Position numbers and translations under genes: made by a program | The notes under the pieces: model-generated | Database searches by the model: none | What the model was told of the DNA's origin: nothing | The model's input: only the letters and a program-made list of their open reading frames with translations | In this document: piece by piece, positions 1-8,703 of the stretch | Layout: every line of letters begins with the position of its first letter | Numbering within the stretch: position 1 is the first letter of the stretch | Origin: Peptoniphilus ovalis | Lineage (GTDB): Bacteria; Bacillota; Clostridia; Tissierellales; Peptoniphilaceae | Length of the DNA stretch: 64,000 bases | Assembly (NCBI RefSeq): GCF_018919265.1 | Contig: NZ_JAHLQO010000002.1 | Location: 124,001 to 188,000, forward strand | Reading direction: 5' to 3'

Positions 1-2
1 AT

Positions 3-27
3 GCCTCTATTTGTAGAGGCTTTTTTT
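3..27 (+). terminator. Hairpin terminator ahead of the HMP transport operon
   Basis: GCCTCTA and TAGAGGC form a perfect 7-bp stem around TTTG, followed by seven Ts. It ends either the upstream gene or a riboswitch leader whose aptamer lies outside the window. A TPP riboswitch would be expected in front of a thiamine-precursor transporter, but nothing of it is visible here. Confidence 0.75.
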
Positions 28-52
28 ATTTTATTTTTTATTAGGAGGTTAT

Positions 53-352
53 ATGAAAATATCAGTAGCTATACAAATTTTACCTACTACAAAAGAAGCG
101 ACTTCAGAATCAATTGTTGCAGTAGTAGATAAAGTTATAGAATATATACAAAGTGAAAATGTAAATTATATTGTCTCACCCTTTGAGACAGTGATTGAAT
201 TAGATGATTTTAACAAAGCATTTGAAATTTTACAAAACTGTGTGAAATTAGCTGGAGAAAACTCTGAGCAAGTAGTATGCTATTCAAAGATTTTTTATTC
301 TGAAAGAGGAATCTTAACAATTGAAGAAAAAACAAGCAAGTATCAAGGATAA
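53..352 (+). CDS. Thiamine-binding protein, MTH1187/YqgV family
   Basis: A 99-residue single-domain protein of the thiamine-binding (former DUF77) family, which forms small ferredoxin-like alpha/beta folds that bind thiamine or hydroxymethylpyrimidine (HMP). The sequence starts MKISVAIQILPT and ends with the family-like YSKIFYSERG segment. It begins with ATG after AGGAGG (41-46). It is the first visible gene of a four-gene operon with an ABC importer of the ThiXYZ type, and its 3' end overlaps the permease by 32 bases, implying translational coupling. Its likely job is binding or sensing the imported pyrimidine or thiamine in the cytosol, since no signal peptide is present. Family confident; ligand inferred. 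Confidence 0.8.
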   Translation: MKISVAIQILPTTKEATSESIVAVVDKVIEYIQSENVNYIVSPFETVIELDDFNKAFEILQNCVKLAGENSEQVVCYSKIFYSERGILTIEEKTSKYQG

Positions 353-1088
353 TATCTCAGCAGCTTCTCTGATAATTGTAATTTTGTTAATATGGCATTT
401 TTTAACGACAACAGGAATTGTAGGGCCATTTTTACTACCAAAACCGCTTGATGTGGTGAAGGCTTTTATAGAAGATTTTCCCACAATTGCATCACATACG
501 GGAATAACACTACTTGAAGCTTTTTTAGGCCTTTTTGCAGGTGTTACACTGGGATTTATTGCCGCACTTTTAATGGATTTTTCAGAAACTTTATATCATG
601 CACTTTATCCAATTTTAGTGCTTACACAAACAGTTCCAACTGTTGCAATAGCTCCTCTTCTTGTTTTGTGGATGGGATATGGTATTCTTCCCAAAATTGT
701 TTTAATAGTTATAGTTACATTTTTTCCTGTAGCTATAAGTTTACTTGAAGGCTTTAAGTCAGTTGATGCCGACAAGGTTAAACTTTTAAGGGCTATGGGG
801 GCAGATAGATATAAAATCTATAAGTATATTAAAATTCCTGAAAGTATGGGAAATTTTTTCTCTGCATTTAAGATTGCAGTTTCTTATTCTGTTGTTGGTG
901 CAGTAATTGCCGAATGGCTTGGAGGATTTAAAGGACTTGGTGTTTATATGATTAGAGTCCAAAAAAATTACTCCTTTGACAAAATGTTTGCAGTTATATT
1001 TTTAATTTCCGGCATTTCTCTTATTCTCATGAGGTTAGTAAACTTCGTACAAAAAAAGACAATGCCATGGATAGAGGAGGACAAATGA
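321..1088 (+). CDS. thiX: ABC transporter permease, HMP/thiamine-precursor type (ThiX-like)
   Basis: A 255-residue inner-membrane permease of the SsuC/TauC/ThiX family with about six hydrophobic segments and the EAA-type cytoplasmic loop (around LLRAMGADRYKIYKYIKIPESM, residues 155-177). The start is TTG at 321 with AGAGGA 305-310 upstream and lies inside the preceding gene. Its stop overlaps the ATG of the binding-protein gene (ATGA at 1085-1088). With the NMT1-type binding protein and ATPase it forms a complete importer, most likely for hydroxymethylpyrimidine or formylaminopyrimidine used in thiamine synthesis. The family also includes sulfonate and nitrate permeases; specificity is inferred from the thiamine-binding neighbour. 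Confidence 0.82.
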   Translation: MKKKQASIKDNISAASLIIVILLIWHFLTTTGIVGPFLLPKPLDVVKAFIEDFPTIASHTGITLLEAFLGLFAGVTLGFIAALLMDFSETLYHALYPILVLTQTVPTVAIAPLLVLWMGYGILPKIVLIVIVTFFPVAISLLEGFKSVDADKVKLLRAMGADRYKIYKYIKIPESMGNFFSAFKIAVSYSVVGAVIAEWLGGFKGLGVYMIRVQKNYSFDKMFAVIFLISGISLILMRLVNFVQKKTMPWIEEDK

Positions 1089-2110
1089 AAAGACTAAAAA
1101 AAGTATTATTTTTACTACTAATGATTAGCTTACTTACAGCTTGTGGAAATAATAAAAAAGAAGACACTAAAGAAGAAAGCAACAATAAGGGATTAGAAAA
1201 AGTAAGTTTCTTACTTGATTGGACACCTAATATTAATCATTCAGGGCTTTATGTAGCTATGGACAAGGGATACTTTGCAGATGAAGGAATTGAAGTTGAA
1301 GTAAATCAACCACCTGCAAATGGAGCGGAAGCACTTATAAGTTCAGGTAAAGCTGATTTTGGAATTTCTTTTCAAGACACAATAGCGCCAGCTTTTGCAA
1401 AGGATGAGCCACTTCCAGTTACAGCAGTTGCAGCAATTATAAACCACAATACTTCAGGAATTATTTCTGTAAAAGATAGAAATATCAAATCTCCTAAGGA
1501 CATGGAAGGACATAATCATTCAACTTGGGGACTTCCAATTGAACAAGCAATTTTAAAACAAGTTGTAGAAGATGATGGTGGAGACTTTTCTAAAGTTAAC
1601 TTAGTGCCTGGAGATGTTACAAATACTATCGCAGCAATTCAAGGTAAAGACATTGATACTGTATGGATTTTCTACCCAGTAGATGGAATTGCAGCAGAAA
1701 TGGCAAATGTCCCAATTAATTATTTTGCTTTTAAAGACATTAACGAAACATTTGACTATTACACTCCAATTTTAATTGCAAATAACGACTTCTTAAAGAA
1801 TAGGGAAGATGTTGCAAAAAGATTTATGAGAGCTTTTATAAAGGGATATGAAGATGCAATTAAAAACCCTGATGAAGCAGCAGAAATATTAGTTAAGGCA
1901 AATCCAGAACTTGATTTAGATTTTGTTAAAAAAGGAATGGAATATATTGCTGATAAGTATCAAGCTGAATCAGATTATTTTGGACAAATTGATGCAAATA
2001 GATGGAATAATTTCTATGCATGGTTATGGGATAATAATTTAATTGACAAAGAGATTCCTAAGGATTTTGGATTTACTAATGATTTTTGTGATCCTGCAAA
2101 ATTAAAATGA
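1085..2110 (+). CDS. thiY: ABC transporter substrate-binding lipoprotein, ThiY/NMT1 family
   Basis: A 341-residue lipoprotein. The signal peptide MKRLKKVLFLLLMISLLTAC ends in a lipobox (LTAC), so the protein is anchored outside the membrane. The mature part begins with the NMT1/ThiY pattern LLDWTPNINHSGLYVAMDKGYF, typical of proteins binding HMP precursors. ATG at 1085 is chosen because GAGGAGG (1074-1080) precedes it and it gives a clean signal peptide; an in-frame upstream ATG at 1067 does not. It delivers its ligand to the neighbouring permease and ATPase. The stop codon overlaps the next start as ATGA. Confidence 0.85.
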   Translation: MKRLKKVLFLLLMISLLTACGNNKKEDTKEESNNKGLEKVSFLLDWTPNINHSGLYVAMDKGYFADEGIEVEVNQPPANGAEALISSGKADFGISFQDTIAPAFAKDEPLPVTAVAAIINHNTSGIISVKDRNIKSPKDMEGHNHSTWGLPIEQAILKQVVEDDGGDFSKVNLVPGDVTNTIAAIQGKDIDTVWIFYPVDGIAAEMANVPINYFAFKDINETFDYYTPILIANNDFLKNREDVAKRFMRAFIKGYEDAIKNPDEAAEILVKANPELDLDFVKKGMEYIADKYQAESDYFGQIDANRWNNFYAWLWDNNLIDKEIPKDFGFTNDFCDPAKLK

Positions 2111-2865
2111 TAGAAATACTAAGAACAGAAAATATTAACAAATCCTTTGATGGAAGGAAAGTCTTAAAGGATATAAATATAAAACTTAATAAGGGAGAAT
2201 TAATTTCTTTAATCGGTGTATCTGGAAGCGGAAAGACTACTCTATTTAATATAATAGCAGGTCTTTTAAAGCCTGATAGTGGAGATGTTTTTCTAAAGGG
2301 AGAAAAAATTACTGGCGAGGTAGGTCGTGTTTCCTATATGCTTCAGAAAAATCTTTTGCTTCACTATATGACTGTTATCGATAATGTAGCACTTCCCTTA
2401 GTATTGAGGGGAGAAAATAAAAAAGAAGCAAGAGAAAAAGTTAAAGGACTTTTTAAGGAATTTGGTCTTGAAGGTACCGAAAATAAATTTCCACATGAAT
2501 TATCAGGTGGAATGGCTCAAAGAGTGGCACTTTTAAGAACCTATGTATTTTCTAATGAAGTGGCATTATTAGACGAACCTTTTTCCGCACTTGATGCTAT
2601 AACAAAATCTCAAATTCACAAATGGTATAAGAAAATAATACATGAAATGGAAATTTCTACCATTTTTATAACCCATGACATTGAAGAGGCAATTAAACTA
2701 TCTGACAGAATTTATGTTTTAGGAAAAGACCCTGGAATGATTATTGATGAAATTGAAATTGATGAAGGTTTTGGAGAAGATTATTTCGAAAATGACAAGT
2801 TTATTAAGTATAAAAGATATATAATTGAGAAATTAAATTCTATTGAAGAAAATTTAAAAATATAG
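2107..2865 (+). CDS. thiZ: ABC transporter ATP-binding protein, ThiZ-like
   Basis: A 252-residue ABC ATPase that powers the HMP-type importer. Visible motifs are Walker A GVSGSGKTT near residue 38, the signature LSGGMAQRVALLR near 133, and Walker B VALLDEPFSALD followed by the switch histidine in FITHDIEEA. The order of motifs and length are normal for the SsuB/TauB/ThiZ group. ATG overlaps the stop of the binding-protein gene. It closes the operon, being followed by a strong terminator. Confidence 0.87.
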   Translation: MIEILRTENINKSFDGRKVLKDINIKLNKGELISLIGVSGSGKTTLFNIIAGLLKPDSGDVFLKGEKITGEVGRVSYMLQKNLLLHYMTVIDNVALPLVLRGENKKEAREKVKGLFKEFGLEGTENKFPHELSGGMAQRVALLRTYVFSNEVALLDEPFSALDAITKSQIHKWYKKIIHEMEISTIFITHDIEEAIKLSDRIYVLGKDPGMIIDEIEIDEGFGEDYFENDKFIKYKRYIIEKLNSIEENLKI

Positions 2866-2871
2866 GATAAA

Positions 2872-2898
2872 AAAGGTGGGTTTTGCCCATCTTTTTTT
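2872..2898 (+). terminator. Terminator of the HMP importer operon
   Basis: AGGTGGG-TTTTG-CCCATCT pairs as a 7-bp stem with one G-U pair and is followed by TTTTTTTAT, eight bases after the last stop codon. Confidence 0.8.
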
Positions 2899-3052
2899 AT
2901 GTTTAAATGCATTAATAAAGAAAGTATAAAAATGTTTTCATATATTCGATTATTTGATTGTGAGAAACAATCCGAGTAAGTGTTTGAAATTTCAATACTT
3001 TAATGAGAATATTTTTAAGCTTTCCAATAGTAAACATAAAGTTTGAAAATAA

Positions 3053-3081
3053 TTGCATAATCACAACTATTTTATTATAAT
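3053..3081 (+). promoter_or_regulatory. Probable promoter of the pxp operon
   Basis: TTGCAT (3053-3058) and TATAAT (3076-3081) are separated by exactly 17 bases, giving a transcript with a leader of roughly 50 bases before pxpA. A second TATAAT at 3081-3086 overlaps. The rest of 2900-3136 is plain AT-rich sequence. Confidence 0.55.
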
Positions 3082-3136
3082 ATAATTACATTTAATACAG
3101 TAAAGTATAAATAAAAAATGTAAATAGGAGGTTATT

Positions 3137-3907
3137 ATGAATTATTTTGTTGACTTAAACAGTGACATAGGAGAATCTTTTGGCGCATATAAAATGGGTA
3201 TGGATTCAGAAATAATTAAATATGTAACAAGTATTAACTGTGCATGTGGTTACCACGCAGGCGACCCACTAATCATGGATGAAACAGCAAGAATGGCAGC
3301 TGAAAATGGTGTTGAGATTGGGGCTCACCCAGGTTATCCAGATTTAATGGGATTTGGTAGAAGAAAAATGGATGTTAAACCTGAAGAAGCTAGAGCTTAT
3401 ATGCTTTATCAAGTTGGAGCACTTGCAGCTTTTGCTAAAGCTCATGGCAAGAAATTACAACACATGAAACTTCACGGAGCTTTTTATAATACTGCTTGTA
3501 ATGATGAAAAGCTTGCAAATGCAGTACTAGATGCAGTTGAAGAATATGATAAAGATTTAATCTTAATGGTTCTTAGTGGATCATATATTGCAAAAGAAGC
3601 AAAAAGAAGAGGGCTAAGAGTTGCGCAAGAAGTTTTCGCAGATAGAGGATATAACGAAGATGGAACTTTAGTTAATCGTTCACTTCCAGGAGCTTTTGTA
3701 AAAGATCCTAAAGAAGCAATTCCTAGAGTTGTTAAGATGATTAAAGAAAATAAAGTAACTACTGCTGATGGTAAAGAAATTGATATAGTTGCAGATTCTA
3801 TATGTGTTCATGGTGACAATCCTGAAGCTCTTGAATTTGTTAAAAATATTAGAGAAGGCTTAAAAGCGGAAGGAATTGAAATTAAACCGCTAATTGAATT
3901 TCTATAA
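3137..3907 (+). CDS. pxpA: 5-oxoprolinase subunit A (LamB/YcsF family)
   Basis: A 256-residue cytosolic protein of the LamB/YcsF family. PxpA works with PxpB and PxpC as the ATP-dependent prokaryotic 5-oxoprolinase that opens pyroglutamate to glutamate. The sequence shows the family N-terminus [16 protein letters not shown] and [10 protein letters not shown], then IGAHPGYPD and GFGRR, with [12 protein letters not shown] near the C-terminus. Length is normal. ATG is preceded by AGGAGG (3127-3132). It heads an operon containing all three Pxp subunits plus a transporter and a DUF1445 protein, the same gene set as Bacillus subtilis ycsFGI-kipIA. Confidence 0.92.
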   Translation: MNYFVDLNSDIGESFGAYKMGMDSEIIKYVTSINCACGYHAGDPLIMDETARMAAENGVEIGAHPGYPDLMGFGRRKMDVKPEEARAYMLYQVGALAAFAKAHGKKLQHMKLHGAFYNTACNDEKLANAVLDAVEEYDKDLILMVLSGSYIAKEAKRRGLRVAQEVFADRGYNEDGTLVNRSLPGAFVKDPKEAIPRVVKMIKENKVTTADGKEIDIVADSICVHGDNPEALEFVKNIREGLKAEGIEIKPLIEFL

Positions 3908-3920
3908 TAAGGAGTAAGGT

Positions 3921-5129
3921 ATGGAAAATAATAAAAAAAATAATCTGTCAGTACTTATTGGTGCTGCATTTTTGATGGCAACTTCTGCCATTGGTCCGGG
4001 ATTTATGACGCAAACTGCAAAGTTTACAACAGATATAGGTGCAGACTTCGCAGCGGTTATATTAATATCTATAATCTTTTCTTACATAGCACAACTTAAT
4101 GTTTGGAGAGTAATAGCGGTTTCAAAGATGAGAGGTCAAGACATTGCTAACAATGTATTACCAGGTCTTGGATATTTTATCGCTTTTTTAGTTGCAATAG
4201 GAGGACTTGCATTTAATATTGGTAATGTCGGCGGAGCTGGCGTTGGTTTAAATGTAATTTTCGGAATCGACGTAAAAATTGGTGCAGCTATTGGTGGAGT
4301 TATAGGAATTATTCTTTTTTCATCTAAATCCGCAAGTTCTGCAATGGATAGAGTGACTCAAGTACTAGGTGCATCTATGATAGTATTAATTGCATTTGTT
4401 GCAATAAAAACTCAACCTCCAGTAGGAGAAGCACTTAAGTCATCAGTAGCGCCAGCAGGAGGATTTATGAATCTTGTACAACCAACTTTAACATTAATAG
4501 GTGGAACTGTTGGTGGATACATCATATTCTCAGGTGGACACAGACTTATAGATGCAGGAATTGTTGGTAAAGAAGCACTTCCAGATGTAACTAGATCAGC
4601 TTCTCTTGGTGTTGGAGTAGCTTTTATAGTTAGAGTTCTTTTATTCTTAGCAATTCTTGGTGTTACTAAAATGACTAATGCAAATATAGATCCAGAAAAT
4701 ATTGCAGCTTCATCTTTCTTAGCAGCTTCTGGAGTAATAGGATATAAGATTTTTGGTTTTGTATTCGCAGCAGCAGCTTTCACATCAGTAGTAGGTGCAG
4801 CTTATACTTCAGTTTCTTTTTTAAGAACATTATTTAAACCAATTGATGATAATGCAAATATTGTAACTATAGCATTTATAGTTCTTTCTACAATTTGCTT
4901 TATCTTTATAGGACAACCACAAACTCTTCTTGTAGTTGTTGGTACATTAAATGGATTAATTCTTCCTATAACTCTTGCAGTGATTTTACTAGCATCTAAA
5001 AATAGAAAGATTGTTGGAGATTACAATCACCCAACAGCACTTTTAGTTCTTGGATGGATAGTTGTTGCAATCACAGCTTTCATGAGTGTTCAAACAGTAA
5101 TAGCAAATATGGGAAAACTATTTGGATAA
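3921..5129 (+). CDS. NRAMP-fold transporter, YcsG-like
   Basis: A 402-residue multi-pass membrane protein of the NRAMP superfamily with about eleven hydrophobic helices. In true NRAMP metal carriers helix 1 has DPGN and helix 6 has MPH; here the corresponding segments read IGPGF (residues 23-27) and SGGHRL, so the aspartate, asparagine and methionine metal ligands are missing. Because it sits between pxpA and pxpB it probably imports 5-oxoproline or a related amide rather than a metal; that is inference. A paralogue with the same N-terminal pattern is encoded at 46036-47220. RBS AGGAG at 3910-3914. Confidence 0.8.
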   Translation: MENNKKNNLSVLIGAAFLMATSAIGPGFMTQTAKFTTDIGADFAAVILISIIFSYIAQLNVWRVIAVSKMRGQDIANNVLPGLGYFIAFLVAIGGLAFNIGNVGGAGVGLNVIFGIDVKIGAAIGGVIGIILFSSKSASSAMDRVTQVLGASMIVLIAFVAIKTQPPVGEALKSSVAPAGGFMNLVQPTLTLIGGTVGGYIIFSGGHRLIDAGIVGKEALPDVTRSASLGVGVAFIVRVLLFLAILGVTKMTNANIDPENIAASSFLAASGVIGYKIFGFVFAAAAFTSVVGAAYTSVSFLRTLFKPIDDNANIVTIAFIVLSTICFIFIGQPQTLLVVVGTLNGLILPITLAVILLASKNRKIVGDYNHPTALLVLGWIVVAITAFMSVQTVIANMGKLFG

Positions 5130-5143
5130 GTTAGGAGTATAAA

Positions 5144-5890
5144 ATGTATAATAAGGTAAAATTTCTAAACGCTGGAGATTCTGCACTTGTTATGGAATTT
5201 GGAAATGAAATTGCAAAGGACATAAATGCAAAAATCGCCACTGTTGTAGAAAATTTAAAAAAGAAAAAAGTAGATGGAATATTAGATATTCTACCAACTT
5301 ATAGATCTATTTTGATAAACTATAACCCAATGAAGATAAGTCATTCTGAAATTGTTGACATTTTAACTGAACTTTCAAAATTAAATTCATCTAATCAATC
5401 AGATGATGTTAGATTAATTGAAATTCCGACAATTTATGGTGGCGAGTATGGACTAGATATTAAAAATGTAGCTGAACATGCGGGAATGAGCGAAAAAGAA
5501 GTTGTAAAGATTCATACAGGCACAGATTATCTAGTTTATATGATGGGCTTTATGCCAGGATTTACTTATCTTGGTGGATTAGATGAAAGAATTGCAACTC
5601 CAAGACTAAAAAGTCCAAGACTTAAAATTGAAGCTGGTTCTGTTGGAATTGCTGCAAATCAAACAGGAATGTATCCATTAGAATCGCCTGGCGGATGGCA
5701 ATTAATTGGAAGAACGCCACTTAAACTTTATGATGATACTAAAGAGCCACCTGTATTTATTCAAGCAGGAGACTACATCAGATATGTCTCAATAGATCAA
5801 AAACAATACGACAAGATTAAAAATGAAGTAGAAAATGGAACTTACAAAGTTTCAATTAAGAAAGTAAAGAGGGGTGATCTTCATGAGTAG
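5144..5890 (+). CDS. pxpB: 5-oxoprolinase subunit B (KipI/allophanate hydrolase subunit 1 family)
   Basis: A 248-residue cytosolic protein of the KipI/allophanate-hydrolase-1 family. Recognisable are the N-terminal DSALVMEFG and the cyclophilin-like core GTDYLVYMMGFMPGFTYLGGLD, RLKSPR, AGSVGIAANQTGMYP and SPGGWQLIGRTP. It pairs with PxpC to form half of the 5-oxoprolinase. In Bacillus the homologue KipI was also described as an inhibitor of the kinase KinA; no sporulation context exists here, so the metabolic role is preferred. It overlaps pxpC by 8 bases. Confidence 0.92.
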   Translation: MYNKVKFLNAGDSALVMEFGNEIAKDINAKIATVVENLKKKKVDGILDILPTYRSILINYNPMKISHSEIVDILTELSKLNSSNQSDDVRLIEIPTIYGGEYGLDIKNVAEHAGMSEKEVVKIHTGTDYLVYMMGFMPGFTYLGGLDERIATPRLKSPRLKIEAGSVGIAANQTGMYPLESPGGWQLIGRTPLKLYDDTKEPPVFIQAGDYIRYVSIDQKQYDKIKNEVENGTYKVSIKKVKRGDLHE

Positions 5891-6827
5891 TATTTCAGTT
5901 ATAAATCCAGGAATTTTAACAACTATTCAAGACAGTGGAAGATATGGATACCAAGAACTTGGAATACCTGTATCAGGTGTCATGGATGATTACAACTACA
6001 GACTTGCAAATATATTAGTAGGAAATGATTTAGATGAGGCTGTTTTTGAAACGACTTACTTCGGTCCAATGATTAAATTTAACGAAGATTTAATTATAGC
6101 AATAACAGGAGCAGACATGAGTGCTAAAATTGATGGCGTTGATGCTCCAATGTTTGAAACTATAAAAGTTAAAGCTGGACAAACACTTCAATTTGGAAAA
6201 TTAAAAGAAGGGATAAGAGGATATATTGCTTTTGGTGGAAAAATTGATGTTCCAGTTGTAAATGGATCTAAATCAACTCATATAAAGACTAAAATGGGTG
6301 GAATAGATGGAAGAGCTTTAAAGGCAAAGGACGAAATTAAAATCATTAAAAATAAAAACAAGACTATGAGAAGAATACCTGAAAAATATATTCCTCATAT
6401 TTCTAGATTTAATATTTTAAGAGTTGTACTTGGACCTCAAGATGATTATTTCACTGAAAAGGGAATTAACGACTTATTCCGTTCAGGTGGATACCAAGTT
6501 ACAAAAGACTTCGACAGAATGGGAATTAGATTAAAAGGAACAGCAATTGAACGTAAAGAAACAGCAGATATAATATCTGATGGAACAAACTTTGGCTCAA
6601 TTCAAGTGCCTGCAAATGGACAACCGATTATTCTTGTAGCTGACAGACAAACAACTGGTGGATACACAAAAATTGGAACAGTTATAACACCAGATTTACC
6701 AAAGCTTGCTCAAATGTCTTTCTTAGATAAAGTTTTATTTGATGAAGTTAGCATTGAAGAAGCAGAACAAGCTACGAGAGAATATAAAACTAATTTTGAA
6801 AAAATAAAAGAGGAGTCTATTATATGA
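5883..6827 (+). CDS. pxpC: 5-oxoprolinase subunit C (KipA/allophanate hydrolase subunit 2 family)
   Basis: A 314-residue protein of the KipA/allophanate-hydrolase-2 family, starting MSSISVINPGILTTIQDSGRYGYQELGIP, the family hallmark, and ending with GSIQVPANGQPIILVADRQTTGGY. It is the third subunit of the ATP-dependent 5-oxoprolinase. ATG at 5883 is chosen over GTG at 5874 because GAGGGG (5869-5874) is correctly spaced from it. Both ends overlap neighbours, so the three subunits are probably coupled in translation and made in similar amounts. Confidence 0.92.
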   Translation: MSSISVINPGILTTIQDSGRYGYQELGIPVSGVMDDYNYRLANILVGNDLDEAVFETTYFGPMIKFNEDLIIAITGADMSAKIDGVDAPMFETIKVKAGQTLQFGKLKEGIRGYIAFGGKIDVPVVNGSKSTHIKTKMGGIDGRALKAKDEIKIIKNKNKTMRRIPEKYIPHISRFNILRVVLGPQDDYFTEKGINDLFRSGGYQVTKDFDRMGIRLKGTAIERKETADIISDGTNFGSIQVPANGQPIILVADRQTTGGYTKIGTVITPDLPKLAQMSFLDKVLFDEVSIEEAEQATREYKTNFEKIKEESII

Positions 6828-7621
6828 ATTTAAACGAACTTGCAAAAATGCATCCAAAAGATGTTAGAGAATTAATAAGAAAGGGAAAAGTTGATGCTCC
6901 TACATCAGGAATGAGTGAAGGTTATCTTCAGGCAAATCTTGCAATACTTCCAAAAAAATATGCGTATGACTTTTTATTATTTGCCCAAAGAAATCCAAAG
7001 CCATGTCCAATACTTGAAGTTTTAGATGAAGGTTCTCCACTTACTAAAATTATGGCCGATGGAGCAGACATTAGGACTGATGTTCCAAGATATAGAGTAT
7101 ATAAAAATGGAGAATATGTAGAAGAAGTCAAAGACCTTAAAGATATATGGCAAGATGATTTCGTGACATTTGTAATAGGATGCTCTTTTTCCTTTGAAAA
7201 GGCGATGCTAGAAGCAGATGTGCCAGTAAGACATATTGAAGACAAACATAATGTGCCAATGTATATTACAAATATAGAAACAGAACCTGCAGGAATGTTT
7301 CATGGAAAAACTGTTGTCTCAATGAGACCAATTCCTTATAAAGATGTAGTCAAAGCAACAACAGTAACAGCAAGATTTCCTGACACTCACGGAGCACCTA
7401 TTCACATTGGAGATCCATCAATTATAGGAATTAAAAATGTAGATGAGCCAGACTTTGGAGAAAGAAGTGAAATAAGAGAAGGCGAAGTACCAGTATTTTG
7501 GGCTTGTGGAGTAACACCTCAAGCTGTAGCCATGGCATCAAAACCTGAAATAATGATAACTCATGCACCAGGGCACATGCTTATATTAGATAAGAAAGAC
7601 GCCTATGTTTCAGTATTTTAG
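6824..7621 (+). CDS. ycsI: Putative hydro-lyase, DUF1445/YcsI family (D-glutamate cyclase-like)
   Basis: A 265-residue protein of the DUF1445 family. Typical stretches are PTSGMSEGYLQANLAILP, RNPKPCPILEV, FVIGCSFSFEKAM, TVVSMRPIP and FWACGVTPQ-A, ending with THAPGHML. Mammalian D-glutamate cyclase carries the same domain and interconverts D-glutamate and 5-oxo-D-proline, so a role in feeding or detoxifying 5-oxoproline stereoisomers fits the operon. The bacterial enzyme activity is not firmly established. ATG overlaps the pxpC stop (ATGA). It is the last gene before a terminator. Confidence 0.85.
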   Translation: MNLNELAKMHPKDVRELIRKGKVDAPTSGMSEGYLQANLAILPKKYAYDFLLFAQRNPKPCPILEVLDEGSPLTKIMADGADIRTDVPRYRVYKNGEYVEEVKDLKDIWQDDFVTFVIGCSFSFEKAMLEADVPVRHIEDKHNVPMYITNIETEPAGMFHGKTVVSMRPIPYKDVVKATTVTARFPDTHGAPIHIGDPSIIGIKNVDEPDFGERSEIREGEVPVFWACGVTPQAVAMASKPEIMITHAPGHMLILDKKDAYVSVF

Positions 7622-7633
7622 ATAATAAACTTT

Positions 7634-7667
7634 AATCCTAGTAAGTTTTCTTGCTAGGATTTTTTAT
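7634..7667 (+). terminator. Terminator of the pxp operon
   Basis: AATCCTAG and CTAGGATT pair around a 12-base loop, with further AAG/CTT pairing inside it, then TTTTTATT. It also lies just beyond the stop of the convergent AraC-type gene and may serve both directions. Confidence 0.75.
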
Positions 7668-8590
7668 TCGTCTTTATAATCTTTAAAATATTTTTCTCTT
7701 GAAAGATTAAATTCTTTTCTCATTTTTAGAGGTGTTATTCCCTTTATATTTTTAAACTTACTTATAAAATAACTTTGTGAATTAAATCCAACGCTAAATG
7801 CAATATCTGTAATAGACTTATTAGAGTTTAATATTAGATCAACACTTTTATTTATTCTATAATTCAGAAGATAATCAAATAAATTCTCCTGAAAATATTT
7901 TTTAAAAAATCTTGAACATTCACTTTTGCTTAAATTCACATATTCGGCTATGTCATCAAGGCTTATATTTTCATCATAATTAATTGATATAAAGTTTAAG
8001 ATTGACCTAAGTCTTGAATTAATCAAAGGATCTAATATTAAAAAACCGGAATTTATGTTTTTTAAAATTTTAAAGTGAGATTTCCATATCTTAAAAAGAT
8101 TAGAAACCAAATCTAATTCAAAGTACTCATTATTACTTTTGCTAATTTCATAAGTTTCTCTTATTAAGTCTATCAATCCAAAATCATTTGATTTATCCAC
8201 CTTATATGATCCTATTTTATTGTCTCTAACAAGTGGCTCTACATAATTTTTATAAATATATGAATCTTTGTCAGAGGATAAAATATCGGGGTTAAAATAA
8301 ATAAAGATATAGCTAGAATTTTCTTCAAGAGCAATAGTTTTATGTATTTGATTCGTATTTATAAATATTAAATCGTCTTTAAAAAGTTCATATTTTATAT
8401 TTCCAACCTTATAAATAAAACTTCCCCTTGTAATTAGTGCAAATTGAAATTCTTTATGCCAATGATAATCAACCATATTATATTTTTCTTTGCAAAATCT
8501 AGAGTGATAAATTCCTATGGGAAATGACTTTTTTAATTGAATAGGAAGCTCCATATTATTTTCATCAACTAAAATATGTTTTTCTTTCAA
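7664..8590 (-). CDS. AraC-family transcriptional regulator with cupin-like sensor domain
   Basis: A 308-residue regulator. Residues about 20-100 form a cupin-like ligand domain (HWHKEFQFALITRGS, then FINTNQIHK), and the C-terminal 100 residues hold two helix-turn-helix units: LDDIAEYVNLSKSECSRFFKKYF and the AraC signature ITDIAFSVGFNSQSYFISKFKNIKGITPLKMRKE. The start is TTG at 8588-8590 (minus strand) preceded by GGTGAT. It is divergent from the dpaL-amidase pair across a 113-base gap, so it most likely activates those genes in response to an amino acid or amide. Effector unknown. Confidence 0.85.
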   Translation of the reverse strand: MKEKHILVDENNMELPIQLKKSFPIGIYHSRFCKEKYNMVDYHWHKEFQFALITRGSFIYKVGNIKYELFKDDLIFINTNQIHKTIALEENSSYIFIYFNPDILSSDKDSYIYKNYVEPLVRDNKIGSYKVDKSNDFGLIDLIRETYEISKSNNEYFELDLVSNLFKIWKSHFKILKNINSGFLILDPLINSRLRSILNFISINYDENISLDDIAEYVNLSKSECSRFFKKYFQENLFDYLLNYRINKSVDLILNSNKSITDIAFSVGFNSQSYFISKFKNIKGITPLKMRKEFNLSREKYFKDYKDE

Positions 8591-8703
8591 TTCTTATCAC
8601 CACAATATATTTATATTTTTATTATAAATTAATTATATTATTAATTCTCTAAATTTGATAGAGTCTACTTAAGTAAAAATTATAAATTTTAAAAGGAGAA
8701 AAA

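Noticed and set aside
4412-4783. 123-residue open frame antisense to the YcsG-like transporter
   Set aside because: Same cause as the antisense frame at the paralogue; no start signal or recognisable product.
3921-5129. Annotation as Mn2+/Fe2+ NRAMP transporter
   Set aside because: The conserved DPGN and MPH metal-binding motifs are not present in the sequence.
5144-6827. KipI/KipA as sporulation kinase inhibitors
   Set aside because: All three 5-oxoprolinase subunits and a transporter are together and no sporulation kinase context exists, so the metabolic role is preferred.
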